From Siderastrea siderea (taxonomy: Eukaryota; Cnidaria; Anthozoa; Scleractinia; Rhizangiidae), in contig OZ034971.1 in NCBI GenBank assembly GCA_964030785.1, positions 48,100,578 to 48,164,577 of the forward strand: a stretch of 64,000 nucleotides of DNA. The letters run 5' to 3'. The stretch's first letter is position 1; each line of letters starts with the position of its first letter. Shown in pieces: positions 56,601-64,000 of the stretch. Under the pieces are notes generated by a model. The model had not been told where the DNA came from and did not search any database. It worked only from the letters and a program-made list of their open reading frames with translations. The translations under genes and the position numbers were made by a program.

Positions 56601-59600
56601 AAAATAAGGAAAATAAACTAGCCTAGCCTTGGAGAGCACAGTGGTGGTCAGTGTGTTTACCTTGACACAGAAATCTAAAGGGTGTTCAGCTTCAGGCCCA
56701 AAATATGACTTCAGAGACTTCAGGATGGCCTCCTTTTTGATTTCATCCTAAAAATAAAGAGTTAAAATAACCCCCTTTTAGGCCAATAATTAGCTCAGAC
56801 TCTATCTCCCCCCCCCCCCAAGAGGAAGGGAGGGGGGAGAGGGGAGAGGGGGAGAAAGACTCCTCAGAAATCCAGAACCTCTATTTTTAGATTGAGATCA
56901 TTATAATATCTTGCATCATGTTTGAGACAAAAGTCACCAACAACATTCTATAAACAGTAGGTTCATGTTTATGGCATCAAATCAGTAGATCAGATTGTGG
57001 CATTTCTGTTTCATAAAGGTAAAACTTCAAAACTAGCCTTAAAGGGCACATCCCCACTTACACAGGACATTGTTGAACTCAGCCTTTCAATTCATGGTAG
57101 AGCTCTTCCATGGGCACAGGCAGAGCACCAAAGTTATCAATGAAATGAATTTACCTACGTGACTCGAATTTGATATTCTTGGCATACTCTATCTACATAT
57201 GCAAATAAATTTGCCCAGAGCTTCACATACAATGTCTTTAATTTGATGTGCCTTTTAGCAGTAAAAATCAAATTCAACAGGGGTTGATCCAAGTCAAGCT
57301 TGGGGCAGTTGCAATGAAAAGTTTAGCATCCAGGGATGTCATAAGAATGGAAAACTGGACTGGACTTTTGGATGTTCTCACAGATAACCCACACCCTGCT
57401 CAGCTATTATTGTAAAATTTTATGCCACCAAATTGCAAAATGCTAGTTCCTTAGAAGCTCCACTACTAGGCTGGCCAATCTCTAAAAAACGATATGTAAT
57501 TTATACAACGTTAACCCTTTAAGCCCCAATATCAATATGCATATTCTCCTTAGTGTTCCCCATATATTTCTTTATGGTACTTGTTGGAAGAATTGGCACA
57601 AAAAATCAAGACATTGCATGCTTGGTGATCATTTCCTTTATTCTTGTGACCTGTATACTTGATCAAGTAGTGATATTGTAAGGAGAAAATAGATGCTTGT
57701 CACTATTGGGGCTTAAAGGGTTAAGAAAAGGAAGCACTTCAACTGCGAAGTACGTTGAGTTACCGTAACTGAATTCCATTTGGCAGCAGCATAAGATGTG
57801 ATGAATCCGAGAATAGCTGGGTTTCCATTACTTGTTGTAGCATCAAATGTAATTGCGACTGGGTTACTTTCGCAAACACCTTCACTGGAGCTCCTAGCCA
57901 TGTCCCCTGATAGTCCAGCCTTCCGCCAGAATGCTGTCGCATATGTGGCTACAAACTTGGTCAAGTGCGACGGAGGCATGTTGTGAATGAGTCGCTGTTT
58001 ATTGTATGGTAGTTGTGGACTGAATTCAATGTGGCCTTGGAAGAGAAAGCTTCAAATTGATAAATATGATACATTAATCCGTTTGCACTAAGTCTGCACT
58101 TTAGAAGGGGTTTTCAGGTGCACTGAAAGAAACAACAGAGTGACAGAGACAAGTAGGGATGGCAAATGGTCCTTTCTAAAAATTTGGGTCTCACACAATT
58201 TCAGCTGAATTGTTAGCATCTCGCAGTCTCAATTGTTAAGAAATTCTTGCATCTTAGAGTTTAAAATTTTTTGGCAAAACAGTCCTGGAATCTCCATTTT
58301 TTTTATCTAGCCACGTCAGGATCCCGATCTTAGTTGTGAAGTCTTGACTTTTTAGAAGGCTATAAATGAATCTCAAGGTTCTGGTGTGCTTAGCTATCAC
58401 CTTTAGTCACCCGAAACTGATCTGAAAGTTAAACAGGTTCGACTTTTTATGTCCTAAAAAAATTTGGGCTTGCATTTAGAAAACTCCAAAAGCTGGTTGC
58501 GCAAATTAAAACTTAAAAAGGGTCGACCAGCTCGGGTGTGCACAAGAAAACAAGCATCTTGCTTTCTCGCTAAGTCTTGAATTAACCATTCACAACATCT
58601 ACAAGTGAACCGTGTCTAGGCCTAGAATGACAGAATAAGTGGCCGTTGAAACAGAAACAAAAGACGTGTTGAAATAGAGAAATGCAATCCAGTGGGGCGA
58701 TAATAATGCTGTTTGCATTTGTCATTCAAAATGGGTTAAAGTGATTACTTTAATTTTGTTTTTGTTTTTTAACTGAAAACCACTGCAGCACTTCTGGTAT
58801 TTGTCCAAAATCACAAACAAAATTATTTTGCACCAAAAAGATTTGCCTATAAATATCTACCAGTTCAATTTGTAATTTTTCACTATTTTTGAAATAAATG
58901 GATTTTTTGTCACTCACCTACCAAATGGGGTGGAATAGCAAGTATTACAAACTTGGCTTTATACGACTTGCCAGCAGAACTGCTCACAAAAACATGTTCA
59001 TCATCCTGGCAAAATAAAAAGACTTATCGTATTTACTCAAAAAAGTGCTGCAGCACTTATTAAATTTTTCGAGTTGTCGGTGCACCGCTCGTTTGAGGGT
59101 GGTACTTATTCGGGGGCGGCACTTATTTAAAACTGCCTACTTCGATTAACACAGATAGATGTAGTCATTCTTAATCTTTGTTTTGCTCATTACAATAGCA
59201 TAGGAAGGATGCAATAAAAACTTAAAGGTCTATATCCCTTTCCACATCCAAATAAATAACAATAACAGCTATAACAACATCAGCGGTATTAGCATTTCAT
59301 CATTAGCCATGACAAAAATCAATAAGCGCTGCATTGTTGATGGAAGGATGCGGAGCTTATTCGAGGGCAGCTCTTATTAATACTTTTGCTCCTAAATGTG
59401 GCACTTCTTTGGGAGGAGGGGGGGGGCTCATTCGAGGGCAGCGCTTTTTCGAGTAAATACGGTAAAGCTTAATGCAAGAGGGCAATAAGTCACGTATCAA
59501 TGGTACAGTTCTACCTGTAAGTGGCAGAAGCTTATGATACTTGTAGAGCTTAAATACAGTATAAGTCTGTCTTTATATTGATATGCCTGCACTTGCAGAT

Positions 59601-61022
59601 TTTTATGTGATAATACTGCAAAACATTCACACAAAGGGCCAAATTTGTAAGATTCTTTTATGCAGCAATGATATGTATATATTGTATGTGTAAGGGTCTT
59701 CCTCCAGGCCAAGTTCATTATTGATTTCCCATTCTTAAAACCAGATGAAACTGTACTAAACAGCCACCCTGCATATAACTGGTAAAACATTGTATTTGTA
59801 AGCCCAGCCAGTAGGGTTTGTTGAGAGCTCCTACTTCTTAAGTATGTGAATTTTAGGATAAATTATACCAAACCGGCGGATAGTGTTTTTCGTGCGCTCT
59901 GATTGGTGACTCAAATTCAGGATAGTACTTCGGCTGTTCACCTCCTGACTTTTTTTTCTGGATTTCGCATGTGAGTTTTCCCTCATTTCATAGAAAAAAA
60001 GAACTACTTGGTGCTGGCTATCCACTGGTTTGGTTTATACTAAAACAATTATTATTCACCTCAGTGTTGGTCAAGGGTGGTAGATATTCACCTCACCACG
60101 TAATATCCACCATTCTTCATCTCCACTTCAGTGAATAATTGTTAAATATTACTGTAAATTAATGAATCCATGGGGCAAATAAAAATTGATTGATTGATTG
60201 ATTGATTAATTGATCGATCGATTGATTGATTTAGTGTACTAGTAGGTTAGATTGCCGGTACAGCCAGTTTTAGGTAGATTGTATCTGTACCTGTTTTACT
60301 GAAGTAACAGGATGATTTAAAATAACTTTGTCTCTTCCCAATTTGCCTGCAAGCAGTTCTGTCACATTATGAGCAGTTCCCTGAAAGTTAAAGTTAATAA
60401 CAATATTTTTTAATTAAAACAAACTTCTTTGGGCCCACAAAAGCAAGAGGGGGCTCTGCATTTATTAAAATAAAAAAATACATTTGTATTAATGAAACAT
60501 CAATCAAAATAGATGTATCAAATATCAATCAATGAACAAATATCAGGTGCCTACCATTCACACAAACCATCTGGATGAAATTTATGTGCCAAAAATAAAT
60601 AATATAACTTGACCTTTGGGGAGAATAAGCTGGGAGAGTGAAAAGAATAAAAAATGTGCATTACCCTAACCGATGGCTCACTATATCCAGAACTTCTCAA
60701 ACAAAATGACATGTACATTCAAATTTTTTTTTTCAGATCAGATACAAGCACAACTAAATTAATTGATTACCTTGATTCTCCACTCTTGTGCATAGCCTTT
60801 TGTGTCAGGATCGACAATGACTGACCACCCCCCTGCACAGTGTAAATAGTGAAGAAAATATAGCAGAGACATCTGAGATGGTGTCACTCCAAACACTATG
60901 CCAACGACTGTGTCCAACACCTCTTTCACAACTGGTGACATAACAATTTAACACAGAATCAGCAAATAGCATGACTATAAGTATTAGAAGTTCAAACACC
61001 TTTTGATAATAATAATAATAAC

Positions 61023-61067
<45 letters not shown>

Positions 61068-63706
61068 TATAATTATAATAATAATAATAATCGTACTTCT
61101 TAATTAGCTGCAGATAATTAACAATACTTGCCAAACTGCTTACAGTTTACAATGTTATTATTACGAGAAAAATGTACAACAATGCCCTGTAGTTTTAAAG
61201 CTACCTTTAGATTCAAAGTCATAGCTGATCAATATAGATACCTGTAAGTGCTTTTGCATTTCAAATTCACTTTCACATGCAATTTCGTATTTCAATGCGT
61301 TTCTCATTCAGCTTTGGTTACTTTCAAATATTAGCAAAAACTTTTAAAGTAACGGGAAGAACAACAAGACATCACATCTTTGACACATATTCGACGCACT
61401 TAAAAACTCTAAAACGATATAAACACTGTTAAAATTGCGGTATAAATTTCGCCCATCGTGCCTCGTCAGCCACTAAATAAAATTGCCAAATTGGTCATGT
61501 AAGAACTACTAAAATGTAAAACTGTTCAATTGACATGTAAAAACCATTGAAATAGCCCAAATCTTCTTTGACTCCATGTTAGTCGTCACAGGATGTCCTA
61601 CTTTGATGGTAGCGCGCGGCCATACAGGATTACCCCGATTATTTAGCGGCTGACAAGGCTTGAAAAGTGAAATAATTATATACCGCAATTTTAACAGTGT
61701 TTATGTCGTTTCAGAGTTTTTAAGCGCATCGAATGTGTATCAAAGACGTGATATCTTGTTGTTCTTCCTGTTATTCAAACACATTATTAGCCTCGATGGT
61801 TAAAATTTCTCAGTAGACTTTTAAAGTATCAAAATTAAAAAGAACCTTCAGTTGATTAACTATTTACACTGTAACTACATGTATTAACAAAATATAATCC
61901 CAAATTATCATTTTTGGTTATTGCAATGTTATTATCTTTAGCTTCTTAATTCGTACCAGTTGTCCATATGGTCTGGTGCTTCCAAGTCTCTAAAGTCATT
62001 CCATCCCAATCAGTGGCATGAGGACATTTGCTGGGGTCTTCAATAGGAACCTCTCGGCACATGTTTTCAATCTTATCCATGGTAAAAACATTTGAAAATG
62101 TACAATTATTTTGACCACCTTGCCTATTTGTTTGCCAGTTCTAATAACATCAACACTTTTGTGGTGAGGTTTACTGTTGATCACTCTTCAAAATTGTGAA
62201 ATAGTGGCCTACAGGATTAGTTTCACTTTAAGTTCAAATGGTAGGAGGGGTTCACATTGTGATTAAACATGCCCATATGCTTCTCATACTCCCTAGATCT
62301 TACTTTATGTTCCTCTTTCTTTCTGTCCTCCTGACCTTTCCTTTCTTTATCCTCTCCTGTCTTTCTCTGCGCCTCCTTTTTTCCCTTCTCCTCATGCCCC
62401 TTCCTCCTTACACTCCTGCCTCTTTCCACTCCCTATGCTTCATTGCACCCTCCCTCTATCTGAAGCCCCCTTTTTCCTGCCACCTTACTCTCTCCGTCAC
62501 TTTTTCACCCCGCAGCCTCCACCTTTCGGCACCTCCCTTGCCATGCCACCTCCCCCTCCTTACTCTTTCTCTTCTTTTTCTCCTGCCTCTTATTGCTACC
62601 TGTCCACTCTATGCCCTACATGTACTTAATCACTCTCTGCTCCCCGGGAGGGGGGGGGGGGGGGGCAGGTGGGGGCTACTAATTAAAGTTATCTACAGGG
62701 AGACTTGGCCCAGAGGTTCAAACCCTTACCCTTTAACATACTAATTTTCACCAAAATGGAATCTCTTGCATATATCTAGAGGAAATTGTACCCCTTTTTT
62801 ATATCTCAAGGATAAGCCAAGACAATAGAATTTTCTACAATTTCCACATTTTCCCAGGATTTCAGTCATTCTGGTTCAGTTGCTCAAAGGATGCACTTTG
62901 CTTTAGCTACCATTTCTTCCACTTTGCAGCTGATTTTGTGACCCTTTCATATACTAAAATGGCAATTTTCACGACCCTTTAGTATACTGCGAGCTTAAAA
63001 AGGCACCCCTTTCGGGCGGAGCCTCTCCGTACAGCCCACTATAGGGAGTACCCCCCTCCCCCGGGCTCTGCTCTCTCTCTCACTCCCTGGATCCTCCCAC
63101 TCCCTGCCCCCTCTATCTCCCTTACTCTATCTCTCCTTACCCTCTCCTCCTTACAGCACCTGCCCTGACCTGCTCCCTTCTTCTTCCACTCCAATAATGT
63201 AACTTACGTCTAATATATAGGATTGATACCTTGTAGGTGAACCACCACATATCAAGAAGTGCCAAGTATGAGAGTGGCGGCAGCGGGTTGGAGTATGTTT
63301 TGATGATGCCATCGCTAGCCTGCATAATCTTGCTGCCAGTGTTCCACTGATCATAAATTTCAACATCTACCTCCTCAAGAAGATTGATGACAGCCTTCTG
63401 ATTCCTAAAAAGAACAAACAACACTGTAACTTTTTATGATACACATTGACAAAACCAGCCTACACCAATATTTCAGATCAAAATAGTTAAAATCCAAATA
63501 CTGTACATGTATGGTTTAAGATTCCCCAAAATGAATGTTCCTTCTTGGACCATGTGAGATTCCACGTTGAAGGTGTTATTTTTTTGTTTTTCAGGCCATG
63601 GGAACTGCGTCTTGAGTCTTACCTGCAGACCCACTGTCCTCCCAGATCCCATCTGTCAGTCCCCTTTGCAGTTTTGAGCTCAGCACTGTCAAGTCTACCT
63701 CCAACT
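53497..63706 (-). CDS. Flavin monoamine oxidase (MAO family), C-terminal 435 residues, partial
   Basis: Ten exons in coding order: 63706-63623, 63404-63230, 62071-61957, 60931-60771, 60380-60291, 59005-58918, 58035-57764, 56747-56661, 55508-55408, 53629-53497. All phases agree and the frame is open to TGA. The family oxidises amines with FAD, releasing an aldehyde, ammonia and hydrogen peroxide. Seen: RVGGR and DLGGQWV after the missing Rossmann start, AIPP, FWRK, the flavin-contacting lysine (SHLTK, codon at 57958-57956), the FAD-linking cysteine in NGGCP, and the C-terminal FAD motif [18 protein letters not shown]. Odd: the residue after the cysteine, tyrosine in vertebrate MAO, is proline; and the protein ends soon after the FAD motif with no membrane tail, so it may not be anchored in the mitochondrial outer membrane. 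The 5' exon lies beyond 64000. Confidence 0.92.
53701..54002. mobile_element. Foldback MITE with internal GCGCTAAAAATCGTC repeats
   Basis: GTTACACGGGACGATTCGCG is mirrored by CGCGAATCG-type sequence ending GTCCCGTGCAAC at 54002. The motif GCGCTAAAAATCGTY appears about four times in both directions, giving the element a repetitive, self-complementary interior. It lies in the last intron of the amine oxidase gene. Confidence 0.75.
54411..54871. mobile_element. Rearranged tRNA-derived SINE insertion with 13-bp TSD
   Basis: TAAGGCGTTTATC flanks the block on both sides (54398-54410 and 54872-54884). Inside are three pieces of one SINE: head and proximal body on the minus strand (54411-54541), distal body and tail on the minus strand (about 54589-54685), and partial head, body and tail on the plus strand (about 54696-54871). 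The head has A box TAGCTCAGTTGG and B box GGTTCGATTCCC. One target duplication around all three implies a single insertion event. Confidence 0.82.
55408..55508 (-). CDS. Amine oxidase exon with FAD-linking cysteine
   Basis: Encodes [20 protein letters not shown] then [10 protein letters not shown]. The cysteine (55478-55476) matches the residue that carries covalent 8-alpha-S-FAD in MAO. The next residue is proline, where vertebrate MAO has an aromatic-cage tyrosine. Confidence 0.94.
55717..55774. repeat. CCTGGGAACAAGGTTG foldback repeat
   Basis: CAACCTTGTTCCCAGG and its mirror CCTGGGAACAAGGTTG are separated by about 25 bases that include another CCCTGGGA. A related CCCTGGGAACGAGGTTG piece lies near 24465. 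Probably a MITE fragment in the amine oxidase gene. Confidence 0.65.
56085..56250. repeat. Degraded repeat with homopolymer C tract
   Basis: AGATCCAGGGAGAC near 56089 is loosely mirrored by CCTGGATCCC near 56230, with poly-C runs between. It may be a terminal-repeat remnant. Weak evidence. Confidence 0.3.
56661..56747 (-). CDS. Amine oxidase exon, 29 residues
   Basis: Encodes [20 protein letters not shown] then EHPLDFCVK, the linker helix between the substrate domain and the cysteine loop. The acceptor is TTTTTAG and the donor gtaaac. Confidence 0.9.
57511..57724. mobile_element. TTAA-flanked MITE, copy 5 (amine oxidase intron)
   Basis: TTAA-CCCTTTAAGCCCCAAT at 57511 and ATTGGGGCTTAAAGGG-TTAA ending at 57724. 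This is the most intact copy, with perfect 13-bp ends, and runs opposite to the PSMC5 copies. It lies 39 bp inside the intron from the 57764 donor. Confidence 0.9.
57764..58035 (-). CDS. Amine oxidase exon with active-site lysine
   Basis: This 272-bp exon encodes [37 protein letters not shown] and [13 protein letters not shown]. The lysine of SHLTK aligns with the lysine that contacts flavin N5 through water in MAO. The donor gtaact lies 39 bp from a TTAA MITE (57511-57724). Confidence 0.94.
58918..59005 (-). CDS. Amine oxidase exon, AIPP motif
   Basis: Ends [15 protein letters not shown], the conserved strand closing the FAD-binding fold. The acceptor is TTTGCCAG; the donor gtgagt follows GTAG, in phase 1. 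Confidence 0.92.
59027..59463. mobile_element. MITE with CGTATTTACTCAAAAAAG ends
   Basis: TCGTATTTACTCAAAAAAGT at the left is mirrored by CTTTTTCGAGTAAATACGG at the right. Inside, GCACTTATT- and TTCGAGGGCAGC-type motifs recur. The left end overlaps the polypyrimidine region before the 59005 exon start. Superfamily not assigned. Confidence 0.72.
59864..60160. mobile_element. Foldback repeat with TATACCAAACC ends
   Basis: TATACCAAACCGGCGGATAG is mirrored by CTATCCACTGGTTTGGTTTATA near 60041. An adjoining ATTATTCACCTCAG ... TGAATAATTG pair runs to about 60150 and resembles 30821-30902. Non-coding. Confidence 0.6.
60187..60232. repeat. (TTGA)n microsatellite
   Basis: About eleven imperfect TTGA units with GATC variants. 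Confidence 0.9.
60291..60380 (-). CDS. Amine oxidase exon, GTAHNV segment
   Basis: Encodes 30 residues, [20 protein letters not shown] then [10 protein letters not shown], corresponding to the G-x-x-x-x-x-E-x-L-x-x-x-L-G-D-x-V segment. Phase 0 on both sides. Confidence 0.9.
60771..60931 (-). CDS. Amine oxidase exon, helical substrate domain
   Basis: Encodes [20 protein letters not shown] then [15 protein letters not shown], matching the V-x-A-E-x-x-x-x-S-x-L-x-F-L-x-Y segment of MAO. The acceptor CACCAG lacks a good pyrimidine tract; the donor is gtaatc. Confidence 0.9.
61005..61092. repeat. (TAA)n microsatellite
   Basis: A nearly pure TAA/ATA tract of about 88 bp in the intron upstream of the 60931 exon. 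It encodes a spurious poly-Tyr frame on the minus strand. Confidence 0.93.
61957..62071 (-). CDS. Amine oxidase exon, REVP segment
   Basis: Encodes [13 protein letters not shown] then [13 protein letters not shown], equivalent to M-x-R-E-I-P ... W-D-x-M-T in MAO. The acceptor is GGATAAG after a T-run and the donor gtacga; phase 1 out. Confidence 0.87.
62280..62665. repeat. Pyrimidine-rich tract ending in a long G run
   Basis: The plus strand is dominated by C and T for about 350 bp, then switches to a run of about 19 G near 62647-62665. A second CT-rich patch lies at about 63050-63190. Long homopurine/homopyrimidine DNA can form triplex or R-loop structures. It creates a 168-codon Leu/Ser/Pro frame that is not a gene. 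Confidence 0.75.
63230..63404 (-). CDS. Amine oxidase exon, substrate-domain start
   Basis: Encodes [20 protein letters not shown] to MWWFTYK, matching the T-Q-N-R-I-x-x-L-x-K-E-L-G region of MAO. The acceptor is TTTTTAG and the donor gtatca. Confidence 0.9.
63623..63706 (-). CDS. Amine oxidase exon, RVGGR segment
   Basis: Encodes [20 protein letters not shown] then DLGGQWVC, the segment after the FAD-binding Rossmann strand. The donor is gtaaga in phase 2. The acceptor is taken as GGCAG at 63707-63708; AAAAG four bases upstream is an alternative (start 63710). Confidence 0.8.
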
Positions 63707-63940
63707 CTGCCTTTTCAAAGGAGATAATAATGTGTCAAGTAAACCATCAACAGACGGAGACAAAGTCGGTGACAGAACACAAAAATACAGATGTGCGAAT
63801 AAAGATCCAAAACACACAGAGTTGCATGTCATAGGAACTAAGGTATGAAAAGTTTGAGTAATGCACTCCTTATTTTTGGCCAAACAAAGTGGAAATGTAT
63901 TCCCCATCTAAAGCAGTGGCACTAGACTTGGAGGAAGAAG

Positions 63941-64000
63941 TACAGTCAATTCTTGTTATAATGAACACCATCGGGACCAAGATTTGATGTCTGTAATAGA
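63941..64000. mobile_element. pogo/Tigger-type terminal repeat, cut by the window edge
   Basis: TA followed by CAGTCAATTCTTGTTATAAT GAACACC fits the terminal repeat of pogo/Tigger elements (CAG...GTTATAACGAAC) with the TA target of Tc1/mariner transposons. The other end is outside the window. Confidence 0.55.

Noticed and set aside
60805..61134. 109-codon poly-Tyr frame on the minus strand
   Set aside because: TAA microsatellite read in a spurious frame, overlapping a real amine oxidase exon in another frame.
62238..62744. 168-codon Leu/Ser/Pro frame resembling a membrane protein
   Set aside because: Produced by the pyrimidine-rich tract; it lies in an amine oxidase intron and has no family features.

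Overview
The window looks like nuclear DNA of an animal, most likely an anthozoan cnidarian such as a stony coral. Small conserved exons are separated by long introns with GT/AG splice sites, the introns are packed with short DNA transposons and a tRNA-derived SINE, and the proteins are typically metazoan. The species cannot be read from sequence alone, and there is no bacterial-style gene organisation.

Three host genes are supported. (1) On the minus strand, 4681-5143 is the first coding exon of a secreted protein that starts with an agrin-like NtA (laminin-binding) domain; its later exons were not found. (2) On the plus strand, 29346-47576 holds a complete 14-exon gene for the 26S proteasome ATPase PSMC5/Rpt6, in frame across every junction, with Walker A, Walker B and arginine-finger motifs intact. 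(3) On the minus strand, 63706 down to 53497 holds ten 3' exons of a flavin monoamine oxidase. Its N-terminal FAD-binding exon lies beyond the right edge. Genes 2 and 3 are convergent, with about 5.9 kb of repeat-rich DNA between their stop codons.

The remaining sequence is intergenic or intronic. From 5.1 to 29 kb I see no convincing exon, only a microsatellite, a divergent tandem array (15.1-16.4 kb), foldback MITEs and two decayed LINE 3' ends. Transposons dominate the PSMC5 introns: for example, 212 bp of the 294-bp intron 6 is one TTAA-flanked MITE.

The most striking material is the mobile DNA. Six elements share CAGGG...CCCTG ends and 5-6 bp target duplications but have mostly unrelated interiors. 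Several are nested: at 51.1-53.0 kb a 3-bp-TSD MITE lies inside a CAGGG element, which lies inside a long-armed foldback element. A rearranged three-part tRNA-SINE insertion with one 13-bp target duplication sits at 54.4-54.9 kb, and a perfect 59-bp-arm hairpin at 50.0 kb. I found no operon-like or defence-like gene system. The novelty here is in transposon architecture and in an unusual active-site residue of the amine oxidase.
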